Shown: positions 32,761-44,884 of the stretch, one piece after another
Numbering within the stretch: position 1 is the first letter of the stretch
Layout: every line of letters starts with the position of its first letter
NCBI RefSeq assembly: GCF_042186555.1
Contig: NC_133325.1
Coordinates: 293,080,109 to 293,144,108 of the forward strand
Source of the DNA: Aquarana catesbeiana
Taxonomy: Eukaryota > Chordata > Amphibia > Anura > Ranidae
Direction of reading: 5' to 3'
Length of the DNA stretch: 64,000 nucleotides
Translations under genes and position numbers: made by a program
Notes under the pieces: model-generated
What the model was told of the DNA's origin: nothing
Database searches by the model: none
Seen by the model: the letters and a program-made list of their open reading frames with translations, nothing else

Positions 32761-35700
32761 TCAGCCAAATTTGATGAGCTGTAAAGTCAACACTGTTCCT
32801 AAAACTTACGTGATGTTATTTGTCTCCCTACAGCTAACGGAAGGGGAAACCCGCTTACCGGCCATCATTGATTCGGGAGCTTGCAGCTGCTTCCTAGACG
32901 CTACTTTGGCCCACAGTCTGCACATTCCCCTTCAAACCAAGGCACATGGTTTACAAATACACCTAGCAGATGGGTCACTTCCCCGCTCAGGCACTATCAC
33001 CCAGGAGACTCAACCTATTCTCGTGACCACGGACTCCGGCCATCAAGAATTTCTGCGGCTAGACATCATTCATTCCCCAATCTTCCCTATTATACTCGGC
33101 CTGCCCTGGCTTCAGGCACATGACCCGCGGATCAAGTGGAGTACCAAGTCAGTATCTTTCTCATCTCCGTATTGTTCCCAACATTGCCTCCCCACAGCTC
33201 CGAAGGTTTGCGCAGCAATCACAACCACACCTGACAACCTCCAACATGTTCCTCCCGTATACCTCGAGTTTCAGGAAGTATTTAACAAACAAATGGCTGA
33301 CTGTTTACCACCTCACCGGCCATACGACTGTCCGTTTAATCTCTTGCCTGGTTCAGAGGTTCCATTTGGCCGTATAATCCCATTATCAGAAACTGAGCTA
33401 AAAGCCCTCAAACAGTATATTGACGAAAATCTCGAGAACGGCTTCATTCGTCCCTCTTCCTCACCTGCCGGACATGGCATCTTTTTTGTAGGTAAAAAAG
33501 ATGGATCCCTAAGGCCATCTGTGGACTACAGACAGCTCAATAATATAACCATCAAAAACAGGTATCCGCTGCCGCTCATTCCTGAGTTATTCCAATGGTT
33601 CCGATCAGCCAGAATTTTCTCCAAGCTAGACCTCCGAGGTGCCTATAATCTCATCAGGATCAGGGCTGGGGACGAGTGGAAGACGGCTTTTAGGTCCAGA
33701 TTTGGACATTTTGAATATCTGGTGATGCCGTTTGGGCTCTGCAACGCCCCGGCCACCTTTCAACACCTGGTGAATAATATATTCCGAGAATACCTGGATG
33801 ACTTCCTCGTTGTATACCTGGATGATATTCTTATCTTTTCCTCCACTATTGAGCTGCACCGAGGGCATGTAAGAAAGGTCCTTACCATACTTAGACAACA
33901 TAAGTTGTACCTGAAAGCCGAAAAATGTGAATTTGAGAAGTCGGTCGTACAATTTTTAGGATTCATCATTTCAACCAACGGGGTCGCAATGGACCCACAA
34001 AAGATTCAAGTGACCCAGGAATGGCTGTCTCCATCTGATAAAAAAGGGGTGCAATGTTTTATAGGGTTCGCCAACTTCTACAGGAGATTTATTGTCGGAT
34101 TCTCTTCTATTGTGGCACCTATTACCCAATTGACACGTCAGCACAGTTCCTTTCAGTGGTCTCAAGCAGCACAAGAAGCCTTTAGCAAATTGAAGACCTT
34201 ATTCAGCTCTGCACCGATTCTCCGCCATCCGGACCCAACTCGACCATTTGTACTAGAGGTGGACACATCAGAAATCGCAACAGGGGCCATCCTTTCTCAA
34301 AGACATGGGCCTAAAACCATTTTACACCCTGTAGCCTTCGCATCTCGGAAACTCAGCCCGCCAGAACTCAACTACGACGTGGGTGACAGGGAGCTGCTGG
34401 CCATTAAATTCGCTCTTGAGGAGTGGAGGTATTTACTGGAAGGTGGACTTCACCCAGTTATGATCTTTACAGATCACAAAAATTTGGAATACCTCCGGAC
34501 CTAGACAAGCACATCGGGCTCTCTTCTTTTCCCGTTTCAACTTCCACATATCCTATAGACCCGGTTCAAAGAATGGAAAGGCAGATGCACTGTCCCGGAT
34601 GTTCTCTGCAGACCCCCAAATGACTGAACCCGGCACCATCCTCTCTTCACAAAATTTCCTCGGTCTTACCCAAACAGACCTAGTAACTTCCATCAAGTCT
34701 TCATCCAGTCATTGTTCCGAATCAGAGGTACATTCTTTGGAGAAATTTGATGATCTATTCTGGGTTCGGGGGAAAATTTTTGTACCATGGGAAATACAGC
34801 CCCTGGCCCTCAAAATGTGTCATGACCATAAATTGGCAGGTCACTTTGGGACGAAGAAGACATCTGAACTGATCTCTCGTTCCTTCTGGTGGCCTGGGTG
34901 GAGATGGGATTGTAAGAAGTATGTTTCCTCTTGTCCTCTGTGCCAACGTAACAAGGGGCAAAACACCAAGTCTTGGGGATTGCTCAAGCCCTTGCCCATC
35001 CCAGAACGACCATGGGCTGACGTTTCCATGGATTTTATTGTGGACTTACCAGCCTCAGAAGGTTTTACTACTATTTTTGTTGTCGTCGACGTCTCTCCAA
35101 GATGGCTCATTTTTTACCCATGATGGGCACCCCTTCTGCTGTGGACATAGCCAATATTTTTTTCAAAGAGATAATTAGACTCCATGGTGTGCCCAAAAGT
35201 ATTGTGTCGGATAGGGGCGTGCAATTTACTTCTAAATTTTGGAGAGAACTCTGCAAGACCCTGGACATCACAGTTTGCCTCTCTTCAGCATACCACCCTC
35301 AGAGCAACGGCCAGATGGAGAGGACAAATCAGACCCTGGAGCAATACCTCCATTGTTTCTGTTCTGGCTCTCAGGACGATTGGGCAAGTCTCCTCCCATA
35401 CGCCGAATTCGCCTATAATAACTCTATTCATTCGGCTACTAATCAAACACCCTTTTGGGCAAACTTTGGGTTTCACCCTACTTTTCTCTCTAATAACGTC
35501 CCTGAGATGACCGTTCCTGCTGTTCAAGATCAGATAACTTCCCTACAATCTAACTTCCAAAGGATCCAGGATATGTTACAAAAGGCTCAAGATGATTATA
35601 AAAAACAGTATGATCAATGGAGAAGGGAGAATCCAATTTTCAATGTGGGTGAGGAGGTCTGGTTATCAACTACAAACCTTAAATTACCTCTGCCATCATG

Positions 35701-35985
35701 GAAACTTGGACCTAGGTTCATCGGGCCTTTTCAGATCAAAAGGATGATTAACCCGTGGCGTTTGAACTGGCATTACCGAACTCCTACAGAATTCATCCTG
35801 TTTTTCATGCATCCTTGTTGAAACCTGTTGTGCCCAGCCCTTTTCCCGGAAGAGGGGAACTTCCTCCCCCACCAATTATCGTGGACGGGGAAAATGAGTT
35901 TGAAGTGGAGTCCATTTTGAACTGCAGAAGGAGAGGCAGGCAGCTTCAGTACCTGATCCATTGGAAGGGATACCCTCCTGATGGT
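32693..35985 (+). pseudogene. Gypsy Pol: PR-RT-RNase H-IN-chromodomain, broken
   Basis: A long open stretch (32693-34504) gives the aspartic protease box IIDSGACSC, RT with SSSPAGHGIFFVGKKDGS, YRQLNNITIKNRYPLPLIPE and the catalytic YLDD at 33815-33826, then RNase H (VLEVDTS, FTDHKNLEYL). A stop at 34502 and frame changes follow. Integrase shows the HHCC zinc region (HDHKLAGHF ... CPLCQRN) and core residues in VSDRGVQFTSKFW and NGQMERTNQ, with a frame break near 35100. A chromodomain starts at 35880 (FEVESILNCRRRGRQLQYLI, then HWKGYPP) and is cut short at about 35983 by the LTR. The chromodomain would steer integration to chromatin. Confidence 0.9.
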
Positions 35986-36004
35986 GCGGTGCGTGCGGAT
36001 GCAC

Positions 36005-36591
36005 AACGGTCCCTGTGTGCGTGGTCGCCCGTGCGGGTGCACGGTAGCGCGTCACGCTGATGCGCGCACTGTGTGGGCTACTTCAGATGGCTCCAGCACC
36101 CAGTCGGGTTGCTGGTTTGTCGTCAGCTGTCCCTGGTTCCCGTTCGCTGTGTACTCTGCCTTAACTACCTGATTACCTGTGCTTGACCCTTGGCTTCCCA
36201 AACGGACTCTGCTTAAATATCTGATTACCTGTGCTTGACCCCTGGCTTTCCAAACGGACTCTGCTTAAATACCCGATTACCTGTGCTTGACCTCTGGCTA
36301 TCCAAACGGACTTTGCTTAACTCTGATTACCTGGTTGTGACCCCTGGCTAGTTCTACGGACTTCCTGTTTATTCCGTACCTGATGATCTGACTCCGCATT
36401 GGCACCTCCAGTCAGCTCCTGATAACCCCCACCTTGGATACAGTCCTTCTACCTTTGGAGTACTCACCTGCTGGTGGCCCGTGCCTCTGCGTGCCCCCTG
36501 CTTCCTGTATCATCTTCGGGGGACTGGGCGCGTGTGGTCGTAAGGGCGAGCCGCTCTCGGCATCTGGCCTCGGTAAGTACTAGTCGTGACA
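36005..36591 (+). repeat. 3' LTR, 5'-truncated
   Basis: Aligns with the 5' LTR from about 31270 onward (GGTCGCCCGTGCGGGTGCAC). The first 75 bp or so, including the TG start and the polypurine tract expected before it, are missing; chromodomain sequence is joined directly. The last 200 bp contain an insertion relative to the 5' LTR (GACTGGGCGCGTGTGGTCG). Confidence 0.85.
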
Positions 36592-36596
36592 ATAAG

Positions 36597-38081
36597 CTTT
36601 AGGAGAAGTGTCGGGGTGCTGGTTTTAAGAAGGAGAAGGTTTTAAAGGCCTGGATGGTGACATCAGTCATAGACAGTGCCTAAACAATATAAACTTAGAT
36701 AATCTGGGGTTCAAGGTGAATGTGGACAACCTAGAGCCAAATACCTCCTGGACTTTTGGGTGTCTAAGTAGTCAGTGTCTAACTGACTACTGGCCAGAGG
36801 TTTCCCAGTATGCAATTGAGCTGCTGCCTGCCCTGTGGCCAGTGTGCTGTCAGAAAAGGCATTAAGCACAATGGGCAGATAAGAATGAATCTAATCTTAT
36901 ATTTTTTTTCTGCAGGATCAACCCTGATTTGTGATTCAAAGTTTACGGTGTATTCTAGTGATCAAGTACTGTCATGCATAATGTATCCTCTGCTAAGCCT
37001 CAACTGCAGCTTTGGTAATTATTTTCTACAGGGTCAATTTGGGGTGTATTCTTGTGATCAGATATTGTTATAGTGCCACACATCATGTTTCCACATGTTT
37101 TCCACAACTGGTCCTCTTCAGCTGCAAAATCTATAGTATTCATTGCAGGGTAAAGTAGTCTTTGTGTCTCCTGGTTTGTGGCTTATTCCATTACTTCATC
37201 AACAAAGAATATATATAATTATTGAATCTATGAAATAGTAAGACAATAAACAACTGTGATTTCCTCATTACAACATGTCTCATGACTCCCTATTAAACTG
37301 TGGCCTATTAAAACTGTTTATATGCAGTTAATAAATAATTTTGCTGATTTCAGTTTTCAAAGGCAGTCTGGTCTCTCTCCTGCGCAAAATGCGGTAAAAA
37401 AAAATACATAAATTACTATGTATTGATGCAATATATGCAATATTTAGCTGTCTTTTTCTGTAAATTAAATACTGTACAATCTAAAGTTGATTTTTTTTTT
37501 AAACTTGACTGTAGTCCTTCCTGTTTAAAATTCAGCCTACCAAAAATGTTGAAATGCTGTTTATGGAGTCACTAAAATATGTATTCCTTTTTTATGTTAA
37601 ACAGTCAGGAAAATGTAGAAATGTCTATTAGTGACGGGATTGATTTGCAGGGCCATTCAGAGAACACATCCCCAAAATCCGTAAATTGTGATCTTCAATG
37701 AAGTCCATGAAGGGCAAATCTTGAAAATTAATTCTCTCCATTTTCAGTATAATAGGCAAGGGATTGTCAAAAAGGGTGTGGGGAGCTGGGAGCTGGGAGC
37801 TGCAAGGAAGGATATGTACTAATGCAAAAATATATATTTTTAAACTCTGTTTAGTGGAGAGCAGTTCTTTTAAAAAGGCTTAAATGGCTATATTTACAGG
37901 CTTCAGGGATGCCTTAAACCTGCCTATGAATTGGGGTATATGTTAGATGTACCATAGCAAAAGTAACATTAACAACAACAAAAAATTGCCATAAAATTAC
38001 ATTTCTCTGCTGGCTATAGTTGTTTTGTAAAAAACGGCAAAGGGCATGGAAATATGGGCACTGACCTGGGGGGGACATATA
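36597..38081. other. Intergenic, no recognised gene
   Basis: AT-rich DNA with no domain-bearing frame. A short duplication occurs at about 36925-37070 (GTGTATTCTAGTGATCA and GTGTATTCTTGTGATCA). GGGAGCT is repeated in tandem near 37783-37802. Confidence 0.5.
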
Positions 38082-38993
38082 TTAACCACCTCAAGACCAG
38101 ACACTTTCACCCCTATCCAGTCCAGTCCAATTTTCAGCTTTCAACACTGTCACACTTTGAATTATAATTACTCAGTCATGCAACATTGTACCCAAATTAA
38201 ATTGTTATCATTTTTTGAGACAGATAGAACACTCTTTTGGTGGTATTTAATCACCACTGGGTTTTTTTCTACTATATAAATAAAAAAAGCTTAACTATTC
38301 TGACAATTTGTTTTCTACAGTTATACAATTTTGTGAATAACTAATCCTTTGTTTTCCATAAATTTAGGTCAACATCTATACTGCTGCATTTCTTTGGTAA
38401 AAAAATAAAATAACCCAAATCAGTGTACATTATTTAGTCTCTGTGAAAGTTATAGTCTTCAATCTATGGTATGTGTATTTGAAAATTGATTAGTCCTGAT
38501 GTACTGTTTCATTTCTTGAGGTCCTAAAATGCTAGGACATTACCAGTGCCCCCCCAAATTACCCCTTTTTGGAAAGTGTTTAGTTATTTAGTAAGAGGCG
38601 TGGTGAGTTTTTTAAAGTTGGAAATTTTTGTCACCCTTTTTTGGAAAATGAAAAACAAATTGTTGTCATTTCACAAAGTTATAAGTATTATAAGTATGCC
38701 TATGCTGTGTGTGAGAAATTCTCACACAGGATGGGCATACTTATAATTGCACCCCAAAACATATTCTGCTACTCCTCCTGAGTATGGGGATACCATATGT
38801 GTGAGACTTTTTCACTCCCTAGCTGCATAGAGGGCTCCAAAATCCAAGGAGCACCTTCAGGAGTTGCGGGTGCATAAATTACACATTTAATTGATTACCT
38901 ATCTGTGATTACCTATACAGATTGTTTTTTTTTTTTTTAATGTACATGTACAAGTGCAGTGTTACAATAGTGATGTTGTTATACTGAGATTGC
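38082..38993. mobile_element. piggyBac-family end fragment, inverted
   Basis: Starts TTAACCACCTCAAGACC and shares with 47700-48166, in reverse, the blocks TTTCAGCTTTCA, ATTACTCAGTCATGCAACA, GGTATTTAATCACCACTGGG and GAGTATGGGGATACCATATG. It is the opposite-strand version of the right end of the piggyBac element that follows. It has no matching far end and abuts the TTAA at 38994. Confidence 0.7.
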
Positions 38994-39599
38994 TTAACTA
39001 CTTCCCGCCCAGCCTATAGCAGGTTGACGGCCGGGCGGTGGTTGTGTTATCCTGACTGGGCCTCATATGACATCCAGCAGGATGACCCCTAGCGCGTGCC
39101 CGCTACCCCGATCATGGTTAACAGCCAATAAAATTGGCTGTTTACCACATGATCGGCTGTGTCCAATCACAGCTGATCACATGTGACAGACAAATCAGAG
39201 GCGCACATGAAACGTGCTTACAGGATGCCGCGCAACGTGGGGATCAGGGAGTGCGCATGTCCCTTGGACATAGTGCTTCAGCGCTTCCCTGATCAGGGTA
39301 AACAGCCACTGAAATTGTCTGTTTACCATGTGATCAACTGTGTCCAATCATAGCCGGTCACAAATGTCAACACAGGAGGGCAGTTACTATCTGATCCCTG
39401 CTCTCTCTTCACACACTGATCATGTGAGGAGAGAGCAGGGATCAGTGAGTGAGATATCAGTGTCTGTTTTAAAAGTTTATTGTTTTACTGTGCACAACAT
39501 GGCCCCCCAATAAAGAGGACCTGTCAGAACTTTCTCTGGTTCGGTCAGTCACACAGCCCATCTGTCAAACAGCCCACTTGTCAAACAGCCCATCTGTTA

Positions 39600-40260
39600 A
39601 ACAGCCCATCTGTCACAGGCCCGCCACCAGTACTGCCATTGGTACCACCACCAGTACCTCCATCGGTACCGCCATCAGGCCTGCCACTAGTACCGTCATT
39701 GGTATCGCCACCAGTACTGCCACCTGTACCGCCATTGGTACTGTCACACAGGCCCGCCACCCGTACTGCCATCGGTACCGCCACATAGGTCTGCCACTAG
39801 TACCACCATCAGTACCACCATGCAGACCCGCCACCAGCACTGCCATCGGTACCGCCATCAGCACCGACACCAGTACCACCATCGGTATCACCACACAGGC
39901 TCACTAGTGCCACCACTAATACTGCCATCTGTATATCTACACAGGCCCTTCACTAGTACCGCCACTAATACCGTCATGGGTATAACTACATAGGTCCACC
40001 ATCGGTACCACCACACAGGCCCGCCAATGGTACCACCATCAGTACCACCACACAGGTCCATCACTGGTACCACCATCGGTACCGCCACACATGCCTACCA
40101 CCAGTACTGCTATCGGTACCACCACACAGGCCCATCACTAGTACCACCATCAGTACTGCCACACAGGGCCGCCACTAATACCGCCATCCGTACCACCACA
40201 CAGGCCCGCCACCAGTACCACCAGCAGTACCATCACACAGGCCCGCCAATAAGTACCACC
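39600..40260 (+). repeat. GGTACCGCCA-type minisatellite upstream of the piggyBac transposase
   Basis: About 660 bp of imperfect repeats built from GTACCACCA, ATCGGTACCGCCA and CACAGGCCCGCCAC. It ends only a few bases before the transposase ATG at 40264 and is open in that frame from 40027, reading Thr/Ser/Pro/His-rich residues. Probably 5' untranslated sequence of the element. Confidence 0.85.
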
Positions 40261-40825
40261 ATAATGTCTCAAAGGGTTTACACACCTGAGGAGGCATATG
40301 CCATTCTTACCATGTTGGATGATGAGAGCAGCGGGGAGCTCCCATCATCCGATTCTGACTCGGTATACGAGCCAGTGGAGGATAGTGGATCAGAGTCCAA
40401 GTCAGCGGAGGAAACCGTCCCTCCTAAAATAATAAGGAGATCAGGACCAAGATCAGAAGACCTACCCACCACCACCAGCACCAGACCCCAGGAAGAGGAG
40501 CCCAGTACAAGTGCTGAAATTGCACGCCCAACCCAAAATATCCAGCCCCAGTCCTACCTTCCTGATGCCCTGGCAAACCCCTTATGTTTGCCTGCCAACT
40601 CAGGATCCGCTATAATCCCCCTTTCACTGCACACCCAGGTGTGCAGCCCAACACTACATACAAATTTTTCCCAGTTATATTATTTTTATTTATTTTTCCC
40701 ACTACATTTGCTGCCGAATATTGTGTACCAAACCATCTGTATGCATCCCAATTTATTGCTGCCAACCCCAATTCATCCTACTTCCGCATGTTCCAGTGGC
40801 AACGTCTAACACTGGATAAACTTAA

Positions 40826-41733
40826 CCACTTGCTTACTGGGCACCTAAACCCCCCCTCCTGCCCAGACCAATTTTCAGCTTTTAGTGCTGTCACTCTTTG
40901 AATGACAATTGAGCAGTCATACAACACTGTACCCAAATGAAATTTTTATCATTTTTTTCCCCACAAATAGAGCTTTCTTTTGGTTGTATTTGATCACCTC
41001 TGGGTTTTTTATTTTTTGTTAATAAAATTAAAAAAGACCGAATTTAAAAAAAAAAAAATACAAAACCGTTTTATATTTTGTTAATAAATTTTGCAAACAG
41101 GTAGTTTTTCTCCTTCATTGATGTACGCTGATGAGGCTACACTGAAGGGCACAGATGGGCTGCACTGATGGGCACCGATAGCCTGCATTTATGGGCACTG
41201 ATAAGGTGACACTGATGGGCACTAATAGGCGGCACTGGTGGGCACTGATAGGTGGCATTCGTGGGCACTGAGAGGTGGCACTGATGGGCGGCACTGAAGG
41301 GCATTGATAGGTGGCACTGAAGGGAACTAATAGGTGGCACTCATAGGTAGCACTGCTAGGCGGCACTGATGGGGCACATAACAGGCTGTTCCTCTTCGGG
41401 ACCAATGTCCCTGCAAACAGAAGCTGGTGATCGGCTTTTTTTCTCCTCACGCTGTCAGCGAGAGAAGAAAAAAAATGATTACTGATGCTCTGTTTACATC
41501 ATGTGATCAGCTGTTATTGGCTGACAATTGATCATGTGGTAAGGGGCTGGGATAGGCCACTTACTCGGATATGTGATCACCGGAGTCTCATCGACTCCGG
41601 TGATCACAGCACACGCCGCGCTCCCCCTTCAGAGGGGCGTGGTGAGCCTGCAAAGGGGAGGATGTCAATAGATGTACTCCCGGCAAAGCAGATCCACGCT
41701 GTAGCCATCATATATAGCACGGATCTGAAGAAG
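40826..41733 (+). mobile_element. TTAA-flanked MITE inserted in the transposase
   Basis: TTAA at 40822-40825 and 41734-41737 flank ends CCACTTGC and CTGAAGAAG. The left half matches the right end of the host piggyBac in reverse; the interior carries a minisatellite and a right part with GATCACATGATC-type inverted segments. The piggyBac transposase frame is continuous in homology on either side, so the element moved into a relative of itself. Confidence 0.85.
41125..41385. repeat. GGCACTGATGGGCACTGATA minisatellite
   Basis: Repeats of about 22 bp made of GGGCACTGATAGG and TGGCACTGA units inside the MITE. The same array is found at 54065-54480 in the sister MITE, so it is part of the family and differs in length between copies. 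Frames across it are repeat translations, not genes. Confidence 0.85.
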
Positions 41734-43364
41734 TTAAATTGTTTTTGGGGCTTACATTCAATATGAGGCTTACAAAAAGAACAAACTCCATGCCTATTGG
41801 TCCACCAACCCCATCCACCACATGCCGATATATTCTGCTGTTATGCAAAGGACATGATATGACACGATTATGCTTTTTTACACTTCAACAATAATTCGAA
41901 GAGCCCTCCCCGAGATCATCCCAGCCACGACAAATTGTACAAGATAGGCCCCCTAATCAATTCCTTTTCCCAGCGATTTGCAGACATTTTTATCCCAGAC
42001 CAAATCCCTTATACATTTTATTGGTCGACTGCACTTCAAGCAGTATATACCAAGTAAGAGAGCCAGGGATGGGTGGAAATTAAATAAATTGTGTGATCGA
42101 GCCACTGGATACGTGTATACATTATGAAAGCAAAGACTCCTAGCTCCACCCTTGTGAGTGCCAGACATATATTGGAACCAGCGGGAAAACTGTCTGGGAG
42201 CTGTTATACCCCCTGTTCAAAAAATTATACCACTTATATGTTGACAATTATTATACCAGCCTGCCCCTTTTTTGTCACCTTTACAGTAAACAAACCCTGG
42301 CCTGCGGTACCTTAAATAGAATGGAAGGGATTCCCACAAATTCTGCTAACAAAAAAATTGCAAAATGGAGAATCGGCATTCATGAGAATTGAGGAGCTGT
42401 TGGCCATGAAGTAGAGGGACAAGAAAGATGTCCACATCCTCTCTACCATCCACAATGACACCTTGGTGAAGATCCAGAGAAGACGCGGCCCCGTTGTAAA
42501 GCCTGAATGTGTCCATGACTACAATCTGTACATGAGGGGGTGGATTTAAACGATCAGATGCTACAACCCTATTTGTCAACCAGACAGTCCCATTACTGGT
42601 ATAAGAAAGTTGCATTTCACCTGTTTCATATAGCCCTGATTAATTTGTTTGTCTGCTACCAAAAAGCAACTTAAAACCAACAGATCACCTACCTCAAGTA
42701 TATTGAAGAAATCGTCACTGCCCTGATTTACCAACAAGGTCCCGCCCCAGGACGCATTCACTCTGATAATGTGAGTCGCCTTCATGAGCAACATTTTCCC
42801 TATAACATTCCCCCCACAGAATCTGCAAGAAGATGCCAAAAGAAATGCAGTGTATGCAGTAGAGGAGGAGCTAGAAGAAATACTAGCTATTATTGTCTCC
42901 AATGTCCCTCCCAATCTGGCCTATGCCTGGAGATTGCTTCAAAATAAAAAAAAATCACACATCTATCAGATATTAGTTCCCCTTATTATTAACAGACTGC
43001 CATTTCCCCATTTCACATACCTATGTGGATAATTTGACTGCTACCATGTTACTACCTTCCATTAACTGACCCTGGCTTGTTTACCAACAATGTCTTTGCC
43101 TGCAGATTTAAACCACGTTTCTGACTTCCACGTGCACCAACTGCCTGTTTATCGAACATGTTTTTGCCTGCCACTTGGACTGATCTTTTGCCCTTCTACT
43201 TTAGTACACAGGAGTCTCATATATGTGAGGGGCTTTAGAATAGCGTTCTGAGTAGAGCAAACCAGTTTTTCATTTTCTGTGCTCCCAGAACAGGATCTGG
43301 TTGCCCTGAGGCTTCAAAGAGATTTGGGTGGGAGAATCCTCTACCCCTGTCACCCTGGCCCTAA

Positions 43365-43735
43365 GCTTGATGGTCCTTCCTGCTGCCTAGACCAATACTT
43401 TGGCTGTGCTGACCATATTGCTGCCTGTAATGACCCAGGACATTATGGATCATGTTTCTACCTGTTGCTTGGACCAATACTGTGGCTGTCTTGACCATAT
43501 ATCTGCCTGCTGCCTCTACTGACTATGGACAGTATTTCTGCCTGGACACCTCTGGTTGATAGCTGGACCAATGCTTTGGCTGTGCTTTGGCTGTGCTGAC
43601 ATTATCTCTGCCTGTACGAACTATGGACAGTATTCCTGCTTGCTGCCTGGATGATTGCTTTTGCTGTTGCTGACCATATCCCTTCTTGCTGCCTGGGCCA
43701 ATGCTCTCCTTTGTGGACCACTGCCTAAAACCACA
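43365..43735 (+). repeat. CTGCCTGGACCAATGCTTTG tandem repeats
   Basis: Degenerate units of about 90-100 bp combining TGCTGCCTGGACCAAT, CTTTGGCTGTGCTGACCATAT and TGACTATGGACAGTAT. They lie in the piggyBac 3' non-coding region. No coding function is visible. Confidence 0.7.
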
Positions 43736-43775
43736 GGTAATCTTTTGTTATTTGGTATGTACATGTTGTGTGTAA

Positions 43776-44141
43776 TGCCCCATACACACGATCGGATATT
43801 GCGACAACAAATGTTGGATATGAGCTTGTTGGCTGAAAGTCCAACCATGTGTATGCTCCATTGAACATTTGTTGTCGGACTTTCCACCAACAAATGTTGG
43901 CTAGCAGGTTCTCAAATTTTCCGCCAACAAAACTTTGTTGTCGGAATTACCGATTGCGTGTACACAAGCCCGACGCACAAAAGTTCACGCATGATCAGAA
44001 TCAAGCAGAAAGAGCCGTACTGGTTATTGAACTTTCCTTTTCTTGGCTCGTCGTACGTCACCACGTTCCCACGTTCATAATTGTTGGCCAATATTTGTGT
44101 GACCGTGTGTTGGTGGAACGTCAAATCGTGTGTACAGGGCA
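43776..44141 (+). mobile_element. Harbinger MITE (366 bp)
   Basis: Starts TGCCCCATACACACGAT and ends ATCGTGTGTACAGGGCA, the same tips as Harbinger copy 2, and includes the GTTGTCGGA subterminal motifs. Right flank TTA, left flank TAA. The tandem units of the host piggyBac show the empty form GTGTGTTAGAAA, so the original target was TTA and the left copy has one change. No coding capacity; probably mobilised by a Harbinger transposase of this family. Confidence 0.9.
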
Positions 44142-44884
44142 TTAGAAATATGAAAGGCCTTCAAAAATGTGATCGGTATTTTAGAAAATTATATGTGTAA
44201 TTTATGCTCCTAGATCACCTGGATGTGATCACCTGGAGGTGCTACTTGGATGTTGGGCCTCTGTATGTGGCCAGGCCGTGTAAAAGTCTCACACATATGG
44301 TATCACCATACTCAGGAGGAGCAGCAGAATGTATGTTGGGGTGTCATTTTTGTTGTGTACATACTATGTGTTAGAAATCTTATAAATGGACAACTTTGTG
44401 TAAAATAATGCGTTTTCATTTTTTTTTCCACATTTTCTGAAAACTTCTGGAAAAAAATAAACCGTTCAAAAGACTCGTTATGCCTCATATATTATACGTT
44501 GGGGTGTTTGCTTTCCAAAATGGGGTCATTTTGTGGGCAATTCCATTGTCCTGGTGCTCCAGGGCCTTCTAAATTGTAATAGGTGGTTGAGAAATTAGAT
44601 GTGCAATTTATGCTCGTAGAACGCCTGAAGGTGCTACTTCAATGTTGGGCCTCTGTATGTGGGCAGGCTGTGTAAAAGTCACACACATGTGGTATCGCCA
44701 TACTCAGGAGGAGTAGTGGAATGTATTTTGGGGTGTCATTTTTGCTATGTACCAGGGCGTTGCTAGATGGGAAAAAGACAAGGGGCTTCAGACTGAAGTC
44801 CGAGCCTGAAAAGGGGGGGTGTTGTGTGGGGGGGTGGATGAGTAAGCTCACCTGCTGGTTGCTGCCTGGCTTACCAGTGCCCAT

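Larger units (their letters stand above)
31196..36591 (+). mobile_element. Ty3/Gypsy chromovirus (sushi-like LTR retrotransposon)
   Basis: It is bounded by a 5-bp target duplication ATAAG (31191-31195 and 36592-36596). The left LTR starts TGTCAGAGG and both LTRs end with GTNRTGACA. The internal part encodes Gag, protease, RT, RNase H, integrase and a C-terminal chromodomain, the order of Metaviridae chromoviruses. It has no envelope gene. Multiple stops and frameshifts, plus loss of the 3' end of pol and the start of the 3' LTR, make it inactive. Confidence 0.92.
40264..43030 (+). pseudogene. piggyBac-type transposase, decayed
   Basis: The start MSQRVYTPEEAYAILTMLDD is followed by the acidic Ser/Glu/Asp stretch typical of piggyBac-derived N-termini. 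After a frameshift comes LYASQFIAANPNSSY, then MFQWQRLTL. The frame is then interrupted by the MITE at 40826-41733. It resumes with HDKLYKIGPLINSFSQRF, the block around VDNYYTSLPLFCHLYSKQ that holds the second catalytic Asp, KIQRRRGP, HDYNLYM, and VDLNDQ with the third Asp (usual form VDxSD). The C-terminal cysteine-rich zinc domain (CSVCSRGGARRNTSYYC, then CPSQSGLC) lies at about 42830-42935. The first Asp block is not clearly preserved near 42000. Many stops and frame changes exclude activity. The normal enzyme excises precisely at TTAA. Confidence 0.88.

Noticed and set aside
31196..36591. Endogenous retrovirus with envelope
   Set aside because: Pol ends in a chromodomain next to the LTR and there is no envelope frame; it is a Ty3/Gypsy chromovirus.
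39480..40260. Overlapping open frames on both strands with Thr/Pro/Gly/Val repeats
   Set aside because: They are translations of a minisatellite in several frames and have no domain. Only the frame joining the piggyBac start is worth noting.
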